Assembly (NCBI GenBank): GCA_963667145.1
Contig: OY762943.1
Coordinates: 806,001 to 870,000, forward strand
DNA: 64,000 bases
Origin: G963667145 sp963667145
GTDB taxonomy: Bacteria; Cloacimonadota; Cloacimonadia; G963667145
Reading direction: 5' to 3'
Within the stretch, counting starts at the first letter, position 1. Every line of letters starts with the position of its first letter. This document shows, one piece after another, positions 42,136 through 51,010 of this stretch. A program made the position numbers and the translations under genes. The notes under the pieces were generated by a model, which saw nothing but the letters and a program-made list of their open reading frames with translations, did no database searches and was not told the DNA's origin.

Positions 42136-42987
42136 TTATGACGAGCACAACATCTCGATTTTAGAAAGTACACTTTTTATTAGCCAACTTGGTGTCGAAG
42201 CTCCCGCTGTCAAGCCGATTTTGCCAAAACCTTCCACCATAGTAGCTTCCAAGTCTTCTGGAGTTTCCAAATGAAAAGTTTTGCTAAATTTGCTGGCAAT
42301 TTTCGCCAAAGTTCTGGTATTGGCAGAATTCAAACCGCCAACCACTATCATCACGTCAACTTCTTGAGCAAGTTTTTCTGTGGAACTTTGCCTCACCTCC
42401 GTAGCGTTACAGATGGTGTTAACCACCTCCAAATTCTCGCACTCATCACGAAGTTGTTGCTCAAATTCAGAAAATTTTTGCTTGTTCTGGGTAGTTTGAG
42501 AAACCAAAAGAACCGACTCTGAAGACAAAAAACTTTTGGGTACATCTTCAATCTTTTTTACGACAACGGATTTTTCGCCCGCATAAGATTTGATAGCCAC
42601 AACTTCTGGATGGTTTTCGTCTCCAAAGATTATCACATCTTGCTTTTTTTGGGAACTTTCCTGCACCAATTTGTGGATTTTCGCTACATTCGGGCAAGTC
42701 GCATCAACGATTTTCACGCCTCTTTTTTGCAGATAACACAAATCTTCTTTCACCATCCCGTGAGAACGCACTATCACGCAATCACCGTCTTGCACATCCA
42801 CTAACTCGCTCAAACACTTCACGTTGCGTTCAGCCAACTTCTCAACCATCTGCGGATTGTGGATAATCGGCCCAATCGTAACTACTCGTCCAAACTCATT
42901 CTGAGCAGTCTCCAACGCTATGTCTATGGCTCGCTTCACTCCATAGCAAAATCCCGAATGGTCGGCTATCTTGATAGTTGGCTTCAT
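42136..42987 (-). CDS. ispH: 4-hydroxy-3-methylbut-2-enyl diphosphate reductase
   Basis: IspH makes IPP and DMAPP in the last step of the MEP isoprenoid pathway. The 283-residue protein has the three cluster cysteines (SGFCYGVKRAIDIA, DATCPNVAKIH, NTICNATEVRQ), IIHNPQMVEKL and VVGGLNSANTRTLAKI, where the family usually has SSNT. GLTAGASTPSWLI ends the substrate pocket. It overlaps cmk by 4 bp. ispE of the same pathway is also in this window. Confidence 0.95.
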   Translation of the reverse strand: MKPTIKIADHSGFCYGVKRAIDIALETAQNEFGRVVTIGPIIHNPQMVEKLAERNVKCLSELVDVQDGDCVIVRSHGMVKEDLCYLQKRGVKIVDATCPNVAKIHKLVQESSQKKQDVIIFGDENHPEVVAIKSYAGEKSVVVKKIEDVPKSFLSSESVLLVSQTTQNKQKFSEFEQQLRDECENLEVVNTICNATEVRQSSTEKLAQEVDVMIVVGGLNSANTRTLAKIASKFSKTFHLETPEDLEATMVEGFGKIGLTAGASTPSWLIKSVLSKIEMLCSS

Positions 42988-43631
42988 CTTCCGACAATCT
43001 CCAAAATTTTCTCAACCTGCTGGGGAATTGTTAGATTAGAAGTGTCGATTTCTATAGCACCCTCGGCTTTCACCAGAGGAGAAATTTCTCTATTCATGTC
43101 AGCTTTGTCGCGGGAAATAATGCTACTTTTTATTTCTTCCAAACTCAAATTCTCTTTTTTTTCTACAGCTTCCAAATATCTCCGTTTCGCCCGAGCTTCC
43201 ACAGAAGCATCCAAATAGAATTTGAAGTCTGCATTTGGGAAAACAGCACTGCCAATATCTCTGCCATCCATAACCACCGATTTGCTTAGTCCGATTTTTC
43301 GTTGCAATTCCGTCATCTTCTCGCGAACAAAACCGATGGTGGCGACCTGAGAAGCTCCACTAGAAACAGCGTCCGTTCTTATCTCTTCGCTCACATCAAA
43401 TCCATCCAAAATAATCTTTCGACCATTGTTGTCGAAATCTATTTTTACAGAATCTATAATCGCTCTCAATTCTGGAGTATCCTCCATCTCAATTCCCAGT
43501 TTGATTAGCTTCAATGCACACGCACGGTACATCGCCCCAGTGTCTATATAATTTATACATAGCTCATCGGCAATTTTTTTGGCTGTAGTGCTTTTTCCCG
43601 AAGCCGCAGGTCCATCTATCGCAATTATCAT
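42984..43631 (-). CDS. cmk: Cytidylate kinase
   Basis: Phosphorylates CMP/dCMP. The 215-residue kinase has the P-loop IAIDGPAASGKSTTAKKIAD, the NMP-binding YIDTGAMYRACALKL, and SKSVVMDGRDIGSAVFPNAD. The lid region is YLEAVEKKENLSLEEIKSSI, and DKADMNREISPLVKA follows. Length and start (MIIAIDGP) are typical. It overlaps ispH by 4 bp and follows the MBL gene by 4 bp. Confidence 0.95.
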   Translation of the reverse strand: MIIAIDGPAASGKSTTAKKIADELCINYIDTGAMYRACALKLIKLGIEMEDTPELRAIIDSVKIDFDNNGRKIILDGFDVSEEIRTDAVSSGASQVATIGFVREKMTELQRKIGLSKSVVMDGRDIGSAVFPNADFKFYLDASVEARAKRRYLEAVEKKENLSLEEIKSSIISRDKADMNREISPLVKAEGAIEIDTSNLTIPQQVEKILEIVGR

Positions 43632-43635
43632 AATT

Positions 43636-44277
43636 CTAACTCAACCCTTGCAAAAAGGGATTTCTCTTTTTCTGAACGCCCAAAGTCGTGCTATTGCCGT
43701 GTCCTGGATAAACCAGCAAATCGTCAGGCAAATTCATCAATTTGGACTTAATCGAATTCATCAATTTGGCGTGAGAGCCGCCTGGCAAATCAGTCCTGCC
43801 AACACTCATATCAAAAAGTGTATCTCCAGAAAATAGATGCTTGCCAATCAAAAAACAAACTCCTCCCAATGTATGTCCAGGAGTATGCAACACCTTGATT
43901 ACACTCGTGCCAAATTCAATTTTTTGCTCGTCCGAGAGAACACCATCTTCTTTTGGAGAAAAAACTTCGCTACTTCCGTAATAGGCACTAAGATTAGCTT
44001 TCGAATCCACCAGCATCGCCTTGTCTTGGGAATGAATCAACAATTTTGCGTCGGGATATAACCGCTTGAAATAGCCGTTTCCTCCAATGTGGTCAGAATG
44101 TCCGTGCGTATTCAAAATATAGAGCAAATCCAAGCCCTTATCATCTATAAAATCTTGAACCGATTTGCCAGGAGCAGCCGGGTCAATCAAAATAGCTTTT
44201 TTGGAATCCTGCTCATACACCAAATAAGTGTTAGTTTCGTACCCAGGCAACAAAACAAAACTTTTAATCTCAATCAT
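43636..44277 (-). CDS. Metallo-beta-lactamase-fold hydrolase (glyoxalase II-like)
   Basis: The 213-residue protein has the MBL metal site: NTHGHSDHIGGNGYF (HxHxDH), VLHTPGHTLGGVCFL, FSGDTLFDMSVGRTDLPGG and VYPGHGNSTTLGVQ. It is typical of the short GloB-like hydrolases that act on thioesters such as S-lactoylglutathione analogues, though the true substrate is unknown. It heads the operon with cmk, ispH, rpsA and rnf, divergent from the tmRNA gene. Confidence 0.92.
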   Translation of the reverse strand: MIEIKSFVLLPGYETNTYLVYEQDSKKAILIDPAAPGKSVQDFIDDKGLDLLYILNTHGHSDHIGGNGYFKRLYPDAKLLIHSQDKAMLVDSKANLSAYYGSSEVFSPKEDGVLSDEQKIEFGTSVIKVLHTPGHTLGGVCFLIGKHLFSGDTLFDMSVGRTDLPGGSHAKLMNSIKSKLMNLPDDLLVYPGHGNSTTLGVQKKRNPFLQGLS

Positions 44278-44403
44278 ATTTCCACCTTAAAATAAAACAC
44301 ATTTATCCCAAGCTTGATATTTTTTTCAACCATTTAATTCAAGCCTTTTTTTACTTTTTATCTCCATTAAAATCCACCTTTTACATCTGGAAAGAAAAAA
44401 ATG

Positions 44404-44434
44404 TTGACAATCTGTAGTTTTGTAAAACTATCCT
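44404..44434 (+). promoter_or_regulatory. Putative promoter of the tmRNA gene
   Basis: TTGACA (44404-44409) is a perfect -35 match. TATCCT (44429-44434) is a possible -10 with a rather long 19-bp spacer. The mature tmRNA 5' end at 44450 would then be made by processing of a slightly longer precursor. Confidence 0.5.
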
Positions 44435-44449
44435 TACACTCAAAATTTT

Positions 44450-44817
44450 GGGGGTGAATTTGGTTTAGACAGAGGTTTAAATCGACTTTCGGTGCATACC
44501 GGGCAATGTTCAATTATCCCGTTAAAATGCTTGGACAACTAATAAGTAGACGGAAACGATAACTACGCAATGGCTGCCTAATTAGGCGCCTGCCTTCTCG
44601 GGTGATTTTTTGATTATTCCCCGTAAATAAGGTATCATTTTTAATCAAATAGCAAGAGAGATTTTTTCTCGTCTTTCGTGCGAAATTCAAATCGAGAAAT
44701 CGCCATCAGTTTAGGTTGATTGTTATCCTTGCTTTTGGTTAAATCAAAACAACTAAGTATGTAGAGCCGGTAGCGGTTGACTTTTGGACGCGAGTTCGAA
44801 TCTCGCCACCTCCACCA
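44450..44817 (+). ncRNA. ssrA: tmRNA
   Basis: The 5' end GGGGGTGAATTTGG and the 3' end with GTTCGAATC and CACCTCC-A-CCA form the tRNA-like domain; all seven acceptor pairs form, with one G-U. The tag frame begins with GGA at 44552, following the resume signal TAGAC, and reads GNDNYAMAA before TAA at 44579-44581. Repeated pseudoknot-capable GC segments follow (GGCGCCTGCC). Length 368 nt. The 3' CCA is encoded and followed by a run of seven T. tmRNA with SmpB rescues stalled ribosomes and tags the nascent peptide. Protein frames overlapping this locus are spurious. Confidence 0.95.
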
Positions 44818-45092
44818 TTTTTTTAGATTGTCTTGCCGTAAATCGCAAAATCGCTCTTTAATGTGCCCTTGAAGATTGGCATAGTTGCTTTTGAGGAATT
44901 TGGAATCTTCCATTTTTGCTCTTCTCTGCACAAATCCACACAACACCTTAGGTTCAAGATAGTTAACTTCTTTTACTTTTTCCCAAATTTTGCCTAACCA
45001 ACGTAAGGCTAACATTTTATTGATATTTTTTATTGACAAGATACAACGAGACCATAGCAGATGAGTAATACTCTAATATATAAGGAGAAGAC

Positions 45093-45365
45093 ATGACAAG
45101 GGAAGAAATTGTAAGCAAAATTGCCGATGATGCCAAAATTACTAAGAAACAAGCCACTGTTGCCCTTTCATCTTTCTTGGGTAGCGTTACATCCGCTTTG
45201 TCCAAAAAAGATAAAGTTGCTTTAGTTGGTTTTGGAACTTTTTCTGTAAAACACAGAACTGCTAGATCTGGGAGAAATCCTCAAACAGGTGATAGCATTA
45301 CCATTCCTGCCAGAGATGTTCCTTCATTCAAGGCCGGCAAAGGATTGAAAGACGCAATCAAATAG
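45093..45365 (+). CDS. HU-type DNA-binding protein
   Basis: The 90-residue protein has the HU/IHF fold signature: MTREEIVSKIADDAKITKKQ, the helix pair, and then VALVGFGTFSVKHRTARSGR followed by NPQTGDSITIPARDVPSFKAGK. It binds and bends DNA as a nucleoid protein. The start has an AAGGAG site seven bases upstream. The 275 bp between tmRNA and this gene hold only promoter-like AT-rich sequence. A terminator follows, so it is a single-gene unit. Confidence 0.96.
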   Translation: MTREEIVSKIADDAKITKKQATVALSSFLGSVTSALSKKDKVALVGFGTFSVKHRTARSGRNPQTGDSITIPARDVPSFKAGKGLKDAIK

Positions 45366-45389
45366 TTTGCAAAATTTCAAAACTATTAA

Positions 45390-45426
45390 AGGCAAGAGCT
45401 TTGAGATAAATTTAAGGCTCTTGCCT
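45390..45426 (+). terminator. Rho-independent terminator of the HU gene
   Basis: AGGCAAGAGC pairs perfectly with GCTCTTGCCT (10 bp), followed by ATTGTTTTGGTT. It lies 24 bp after the HU stop codon and upstream of dnaN. Confidence 0.8.
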
Positions 45427-45516
45427 ATTGTTTTGGTTCTATAGTTTTTAATAGTTTCCACTAAATTCATGGAAAACATTAAAAATTTCGGATAGAACAT
45501 TTGTAAGGGAGATAAA

Positions 45517-46641
45517 ATGAAATTTTCTATAGAAAAAAAAGATATAGCTGGCAAACTTGCTCACTTGGTAACCGTCGTTCCTACTAAAAATACCATGGCG
45601 ATACTCACTACCTTTCTCCTTGAAGCTGATCAGGATGAGGAGACCATCACCATTAGTGCGTCGGACATGGAGATAACCGTAACTGCCAAAATCAAAGCCA
45701 ACGTTTTGGAATCTGGCAAAACTGCCGTGCCTGCCAAATACTTCAGTGACATCATCGCTGCTTTGCCTTCCAGCACTATCTATGTACAGCAAAACGAAAA
45801 TAAGCTGAAAATAAACTGTGGGAATTCCAAATTCTCCACGCCGATTGTTGAAGATTTTTCTGTTTTCCCCATTATTCCCAAAATCGACTTCAACAAAGCA
45901 ATTGAGTTCGAAATGGATCTCTTCACCAAGATGATTGACAACACCTCTTTTGCAGTGTCCAATAGGATTAATTCTCCTGTGTTGAACGGAATTTTTTGGC
46001 AACTTAGCCCACAAGGGCAAATCATGGTGGCAACCGATGCCAGCAAAATAGCCGAAGTTACTGTGAAAGAAAATCTTGATGTTACAAACGAAATCAGCAA
46101 AATTATGCCCGTGAAAACAACTTTATTCATCAGCAAGATTTTGGACGAAGACAGCAACAAAATCAATGTTCTCTTTGAAGAAAATCGCATCGTTTTCAAT
46201 TACGAAAACTTCACTATCTTCTCACACGTCATCGAGGGCGAATTCCCCGACTACAAAAGGGCTTTCCAAGTAGAAAACAACAATGTTGTGGTTGTCAACA
46301 GAAACGAAATCAGCGATGCCATCAAGCGTGTTTCTTTGGCTTCGTCCGATATAGATTTCAGAGTTTTACTCACCATTAGGGACGACCAACTGACGCTCAG
46401 CTCTTCCAACGACGAAAAGGGTTTTGGAAGCGAGGACTTGCAAACTGCGGAAATCAACTCAGAATCTATGGAAATCACTCTCAACTACAAGTTTTTGCTC
46501 GCCATTCTGAACGTAATTACTAGCGACAACGTGAAGTTCTGTTTGAAAGGTCCTACCGAGGCCATCCTAATCTACAACAACGAACAAGTGGACGAAAATC
46601 TTGAAGCTCGTTTCCTCTTGATGCCTCTGAGAGTGAGATAG
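45517..46641 (+). CDS. dnaN: DNA polymerase III beta subunit (sliding clamp)
   Basis: The 374-residue protein forms a dimeric ring on DNA. Three clamp domains are recognisable: MKFSIEKKDIAGKLAHLVTV, the middle domain (IEFEMDLFTKMIDNTSFAVS, LNGIFWQLSPQGQIMVATDA) and the C-terminal domain ending ARFLLMPLRVR, the usual MPMR(L)-like tail. It is preceded by AGGGAG. It is not next to dnaA here, so this is probably not the classical origin arrangement. A strong hairpin follows immediately inside the next gene. Confidence 0.95.
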   Translation: MKFSIEKKDIAGKLAHLVTVVPTKNTMAILTTFLLEADQDEETITISASDMEITVTAKIKANVLESGKTAVPAKYFSDIIAALPSSTIYVQQNENKLKINCGNSKFSTPIVEDFSVFPIIPKIDFNKAIEFEMDLFTKMIDNTSFAVSNRINSPVLNGIFWQLSPQGQIMVATDASKIAEVTVKENLDVTNEISKIMPVKTTLFISKILDEDSNKINVLFEENRIVFNYENFTIFSHVIEGEFPDYKRAFQVENNNVVVVNRNEISDAIKRVSLASSDIDFRVLLTIRDDQLTLSSSNDEKGFGSEDLQTAEINSESMEITLNYKFLLAILNVITSDNVKFCLKGPTEAILIYNNEQVDENLEARFLLMPLRVR

Positions 46642-46652
46642 TTTTTCATTAA

Positions 46653-47741
46653 ATGTTCATAACCAATTTATGCAAAAAAGGAGAATTTTTTCTCCTTTTT
46701 TTTCTTTTGTTCTTTTGCAATCTGTCCGCTTTGGAAAAAGCCGTTTGGGCAACTCCGTGGGATATTGACAGCAAAGAAAAAATAGACAACATGATAAACA
46801 AACTCTGTGAATGTGGCATCAACACAATCATCGCTGAGGTTCGCTACAGAGGGGACGCTTTGTATTTTCCCAATAAATACGACTCCAGCTATCCCAACGA
46901 GGAACCCCGCTATCACAAGCTCAGCAATAGCGACTTTGACCCTTTGGAATATTTGTCCGAGATTTGCCAACAACGAGGATTGAGACTGGTGGCTTGGCTC
47001 ACCACATTCGTGGTTACAGGCAACGAAACCGACAATATCGGACTGGAACATCCCTATTTGACCTACCCTTTTTGGATAACTCACAACTCACATGGCGACA
47101 GGATGCTTCCTCAGAAAGAAGAAGGTGCGTATTTCGACCCTGCAATTCCCGAAGTGCAAGACTATTTGTACAATGTTTTCATGGATGTTGTTAACAATTA
47201 CAAAATTGACGGCATCCAAATGGATTACATTCGCTATCCTTCCAAAGAATACGGCTACAACCCTTTGGCTTTGAAGCTATTTAAGGAAAGCAACTTTGTG
47301 GATTTTCAGGAGTTTAAAAGAAGCAACATCTCCAATTTCGTAAAAAAAGTGTTTGAGGGTGCTAAAAAAATCAATCCACAACTCACTGTCTCCGCAGCGG
47401 TTTTCGCCAATTACGATGACGCCTATTACACCAGAAGCCAAGACTGGGTAAAATGGCTACAAGACGGCATTATCGACAAAGTCTATCTGATGGCGTATGC
47501 AAAAGAGAACAAAATCATAAAAGAGCAATTGGCTTTTGCTTCCTCATTGAAAGAAAAGAAACAAATTGTTGTCGGCTTGCGTTCTTGGGACGACGATAAT
47601 GCTTACAGAGGAAAAGAGATTTTGACAAAAATCCGTGCAACCTTGGACAAAGATTTTGGTGGAATTGCATTTTTTAGCCATTACGGGATTAAAAGCCAAA
47701 ACTATTACAAATTCATAAAGCAAGGTTTGAATGAAAATTGA
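46653..47741 (+). CDS. GHL10-type glycosyl hydrolase-like secreted protein
   Basis: The 362-residue protein has a signal peptide (about 1-26: FFLLFFLLFFCNLSA). The body matches the glycosyl-hydrolase-like 10 (YngK/DUF187-type) family: WATPWDIDSKEKIDNMINKL, NTIIAEVRYRGDALYFPNKY, LRLVAWLTTFVV, and DGIQMDYIRYPSKEYGY. The active-site-like Asp/Tyr residues follow in order. The enzyme class is thought to act on cell-wall or surface glycans. The start lacks a good ribosome-binding site, and a 12-bp hairpin lies inside the signal-peptide coding region. It overlaps the S4 gene by 11 bp. Confidence 0.85.
   Translation: MFITNLCKKGEFFLLFFLLFFCNLSALEKAVWATPWDIDSKEKIDNMINKLCECGINTIIAEVRYRGDALYFPNKYDSSYPNEEPRYHKLSNSDFDPLEYLSEICQQRGLRLVAWLTTFVVTGNETDNIGLEHPYLTYPFWITHNSHGDRMLPQKEEGAYFDPAIPEVQDYLYNVFMDVVNNYKIDGIQMDYIRYPSKEYGYNPLALKLFKESNFVDFQEFKRSNISNFVKKVFEGAKKINPQLTVSAAVFANYDDAYYTRSQDWVKWLQDGIIDKVYLMAYAKENKIIKEQLAFASSLKEKKQIVVGLRSWDDDNAYRGKEILTKIRATLDKDFGGIAFFSHYGIKSQNYYKFIKQGLNEN
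46674..46701 (+). terminator. 12-bp hairpin with T run within signal-peptide coding sequence
   Basis: AAAAAAGGAGAA pairs perfectly with TTCTCCTTTTTT around a TTTT loop, 33 bp after the dnaN stop. It has the form of a dnaN terminator yet lies at codons 8-17 of the following open frame. It may act as a conditional terminator or restrict expression of that gene. Confidence 0.6.
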
Positions 47742-48021
47742 TGCCGATTCTATGCGACTGGACGCTCTTTTGAGCAAACTATGTCTCACCAAAACACGTT
47801 CTATCGCCCAAAAGGCTTGCCAAAAATCTCTGGTAAAAGTCAACAACAAAATTTGCAAGCCTTCCGAAAAAGTTTTCGCTGGAAGCACTATTGAGATTTG
47901 CCTTGTTGGATACACAAAAATCGTTGACATTTTGCAGATACCCAAGGGGAATGTTTCCAAAATTGACAGCGTTAATTATTATAAACTAATAGAAAATAGG
48001 AGGAATACCGATGGAGACTAA
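47731..48021 (+). CDS. S4-domain RNA-binding protein
   Basis: The 96-residue protein carries an S4 fold at about 8-60: MRLDALLSKLCLTKTRSIAQ, ACQKSLVKVNNKICKPSEKV and FAGSTIEICL. This is the arrangement of HSP15/YlxR-neighbour S4 proteins, which bind rRNA or stalled 50S subunits. The C-terminal 35 residues (KIVDILQIPKGNVSKIDSVN) are of the short basic type seen in those proteins. It overlaps the GHL10 gene by 11 bp and the Wzz-like gene by 11 bp, so all three are coupled. Confidence 0.8.
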   Translation: MKIDADSMRLDALLSKLCLTKTRSIAQKACQKSLVKVNNKICKPSEKVFAGSTIEICLVGYTKIVDILQIPKGNVSKIDSVNYYKLIENRRNTDGD

Positions 48022-48865
48022 TCGCCCGATAGAAACCGACGAAATAGATCTGCTGGAAATAGCCGCCAAGCTTTGGAAAAGAAAATGGATAATTGTTTTA
48101 ATCACCATAATTCCAACTCTGTTAATGGTAGCTTATGCTCTGCTAAAAATAGAACATATTCCCCTATACAGAGCAACAACTGCAATCGAGACTTTTTCCG
48201 AAGAACACTATTCAATGCTCAAGCTTTCTTTCGAAAATAGCGAATTTATCGAGAAAATTAACAAAAAATTCCCCTCGCTAACTAAAGAAAATTTTTCTAT
48301 AGTTATTGATGAAAAGAATAAGGCTGAAAACAAGAAAGAACCCTTTACTCTTAGTGTGATTTCCCCTGAACAAGATATCGTTGCTCCTGCCACCAACTAC
48401 GCAATAGACGTGCTAATTACCATTTTCAAGAATAACTTTGCTTCTACTATATCCGAACAAATAGAAAGAGTGAACTATCAAAGCGAACTGAAAACAGCTT
48501 TGGAAAATTCCATAAAAGAGATTAGAAACAAATCCAAAAATTTCAAAAGTAAAGAAGATTTGGCTGCAATTACTCTGGCAATCAACACCGCCAACGAATG
48601 TTATAACGATTTGAAACTAATCAATCCTGATTATGAAAAAATAAACGTTTTGGAAAAAGCTTCTACACCAAAATTAAGCATCCAAGAAGAAGATAAACTA
48701 CGCAAAAAAAGAGAAGGTGAACTTTCAGGAAAATGGACAAGTCGCAGAAACTTGACTATAATAACCTTTTTTATTTGCTTCTTTCTTTCGGTTTTCTTAG
48801 TTTTAGCTGTCGATTTCATCAAGAACAACAAAGACAAATTCAAAGAATATTTGAACAAATCTTAG
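48011..48865 (+). CDS. Wzz/chain-length-determinant-like membrane protein
   Basis: The 284-residue protein has the Wzz arrangement: IDLLEIAAKLWKRKWIIVLI with a first membrane helix (about 29-49), a periplasmic helical domain, and a second helix near the end (about 245-268). No nucleotide-binding domain is present, so it resembles the short Wzz/chain-length type rather than a tyrosine kinase. It would regulate the length of O-antigen or another surface polysaccharide. No polymerase or flippase gene is in this window. Confidence 0.8.
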   Translation: METNRPIETDEIDLLEIAAKLWKRKWIIVLITIIPTLLMVAYALLKIEHIPLYRATTAIETFSEEHYSMLKLSFENSEFIEKINKKFPSLTKENFSIVIDEKNKAENKKEPFTLSVISPEQDIVAPATNYAIDVLITIFKNNFASTISEQIERVNYQSELKTALENSIKEIRNKSKNFKSKEDLAAITLAINTANECYNDLKLINPDYEKINVLEKASTPKLSIQEEDKLRKKREGELSGKWTSRRNLTIITFFICFFLSVFLVLAVDFIKNNKDKFKEYLNKS

Positions 48866-48893
48866 ACCTTTCGGTAAATTCTACAGAGGAAAA

Positions 48894-50993
48894 ATGAGTA
48901 ATATAAAAGAGATTTTCGGGAAAAAAGTTTTCAACTATGCGTCTATTAAGAAGAGATTGATTTCCAACGATTTCGATAAATTCCTGTCGTGCATAGAGAA
49001 CAACCTTAGACTGCCTGAAGAGTTGGCGGACAAAATCGCTACTGCTATGAAAGATTGGGCTATTGAAAAAGGTGCAACTCACTACACACACTGGTTTCAG
49101 CCTCTCACTGGCTCTACTGCCGAAAAACACGACTCTTTTATAAACCCAATAGACAATGGCAACGCCATCGAATTGACGCTCTCAGGAGCCGAATTAATTC
49201 AAGGTGAACCAGACGCTTCCAGTTTTCCTTCGGGTGGACTGCGTAGCACCTTTGAAGCTCGCGGTTACACCAGCTGGGATTACACTTCTCCTGCTTTTTT
49301 GAAAGAAGACACCGCTGGAGTTACCCTCTGCATTCCCACTGCTTTTTGCTCATACAATGGACAAGCACTGGACAAAAAAACCCCTCTTCTTCGTTCTATG
49401 CAAGCCATCAACAAAGAGGCGACCAAATTGCTACATAAACTCGGCTACTCCGATGTGAAAAATGTTAATTCCAGTGTCGGAGCGGAGCAAGAGTATTTCT
49501 TGATTGATAAAAAATATTTCTCCAAACGCCTGGATTTGATTACCTGCGGACGCACCCTTTTCGGTGCAAACGCTCCCAAAGGTCAAGAACTGGACGACCA
49601 CTACTTCGGACAAATCAAAGACCGTGTGGCAAATTTCATGAAAAATTTGGACATCCAACTTTGGGAAATGGGAATAACCGCAAAATCCAAACACAACGAA
49701 GTTGCTCCAAGCCAATTCGAGCTTGCATCCATCTATACTCAGGCGAATTTGGCGGCAGACCAAAACCAAGTAATAATGGAAACGATGCAACGACTGGCTA
49801 AACGTCACGATTTGGTTTGCTTGTTGCACGAGAAGCCTTATCAAGGAGTCAACGGTTCTGGGAAGCACAACAACTGGTCGCTTGTCACCGACACAGGCAT
49901 CAACCTTTTCTCACCCGGCAAAACTCCTGAAAAAAATCAATTGTTTTTGATTTTCCTTGTTGCTGCTCTCAAAGGATTTAACAAGCACGCAGATTTGCTC
50001 AGAGCGTCAGCCTCAAACCTCGGGAACGACTATCGATTGGGTGGAAACGAAGCACCTCCAGCCATCATATCCGTGTTTTTGGGAGACGCCCTAACAGAAG
50101 TCTTGCTCAATATAGAAAAAGGCAAAGATGTCGCCAGCAAAGAGAACGATTTTTTGGAACTGGGAGTAGATACACTCAGCAAACTACCCAAAGACAACAC
50201 AGACAGAAACCGCACCTCTCCACTGGCTTTCACAGGGAATAAATTCGAATTCCGAATGGTGCCCTCTTCTGCCTCCATCTCTATGCCCAATGTCGTGTTG
50301 AACGCATTGATGGCGGAAGAAATAAACGCACTAAATCATCGGTTATCAACCTGTAAGGACACAAAAAAAGAGATATTCGTCTATTTGAAAGAAAGCATCT
50401 CCGAAGCAAAAAAAATCATCTTCAACGGTGACAACTACTCCGAAGATTATCGCAAATTAGCCAAAGATTCTGGATTGCCCTGCCTTCAAAATTCCGCCGA
50501 AGCTATTTCCGCTTATCTAACGACCAAAGCCAAAAATTTATTCAACTCCACAGATATTTTGACTCCTCAAGAGTTAGATTCCAGAGCTGAAATCTACTAC
50601 CAAAGATATTACAAGCAAGCTATTATCGAGGCTCGCTCAGCCATGCGAATGGCGAAAACCGAGTACTTCCCCGCTATTATGAACTATATCGGTAAATTGG
50701 CAAAATCTATCAAAAATCTGAAAAAAATCGATTGTGAACCCAAAATCCAACTGGCGATTTTGGACAAAATTAACTCCCATTTTTCTGTCGCTTACAATTG
50801 TTTGAACGTCCTCTCTAAAACGATGTACGATATAACTCATTCCGATAATGACCGCGAAAAAGCCGAACTCTGTGCCACAGAGCTAAGCAAAAATCTGTCC
50901 GACTTGAGGGTTGAAATCGATAGCCTCGAAAATCTTTTACCTGCGGAGCTTTGGCCTGTGCCTTCATATTGGGAAATGATGTTCAAACTGTAG
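48894..50993 (+). CDS. glnN: Type III glutamine synthetase
   Basis: Makes glutamine from glutamate and ammonia with ATP. The 699-residue length and sequence fit GSIII, which is larger than GSI. Visible signatures are TAMKDWAIEKGATHYTHWFQ, PTGS-equivalent PLTGSTAEKHDSFI, FPSGGLRSTFEARGYTSWDY, VGAEQEYFLIDK (metal site), AKSKHNEVAPSQFELASIYT, NGSGKHNNWSL, and DRNRTSPLAFTGNKFEFR. The C-terminal extension is typical. No regulatory gene (glnB, glnR) is adjacent. It stands 28 bp after the Wzz-like gene and 17 bp before an RNA methyltransferase. Confidence 0.95.
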   Translation: MSNIKEIFGKKVFNYASIKKRLISNDFDKFLSCIENNLRLPEELADKIATAMKDWAIEKGATHYTHWFQPLTGSTAEKHDSFINPIDNGNAIELTLSGAELIQGEPDASSFPSGGLRSTFEARGYTSWDYTSPAFLKEDTAGVTLCIPTAFCSYNGQALDKKTPLLRSMQAINKEATKLLHKLGYSDVKNVNSSVGAEQEYFLIDKKYFSKRLDLITCGRTLFGANAPKGQELDDHYFGQIKDRVANFMKNLDIQLWEMGITAKSKHNEVAPSQFELASIYTQANLAADQNQVIMETMQRLAKRHDLVCLLHEKPYQGVNGSGKHNNWSLVTDTGINLFSPGKTPEKNQLFLIFLVAALKGFNKHADLLRASASNLGNDYRLGGNEAPPAIISVFLGDALTEVLLNIEKGKDVASKENDFLELGVDTLSKLPKDNTDRNRTSPLAFTGNKFEFRMVPSSASISMPNVVLNALMAEEINALNHRLSTCKDTKKEIFVYLKESISEAKKIIFNGDNYSEDYRKLAKDSGLPCLQNSAEAISAYLTTKAKNLFNSTDILTPQELDSRAEIYYQRYYKQAIIEARSAMRMAKTEYFPAIMNYIGKLAKSIKNLKKIDCEPKIQLAILDKINSHFSVAYNCLNVLSKTMYDITHSDNDREKAELCATELSKNLSDLRVEIDSLENLLPAELWPVPSYWEMMFKL

Positions 50994-51010
50994 GCAAATC
51001 GTCCAATTGA

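Noticed and set aside
44641..45039. 132-residue minus-strand frame overlapping tmRNA
   Set aside because: Half of it is antisense to the tmRNA 3' part, and its resemblance to coding sequence comes from the tRNA-like region.
45093..46641. Replication origin near dnaN
   Set aside because: No dnaA gene or clustered DnaA boxes were seen around dnaN, and HU lies where dnaA would be.
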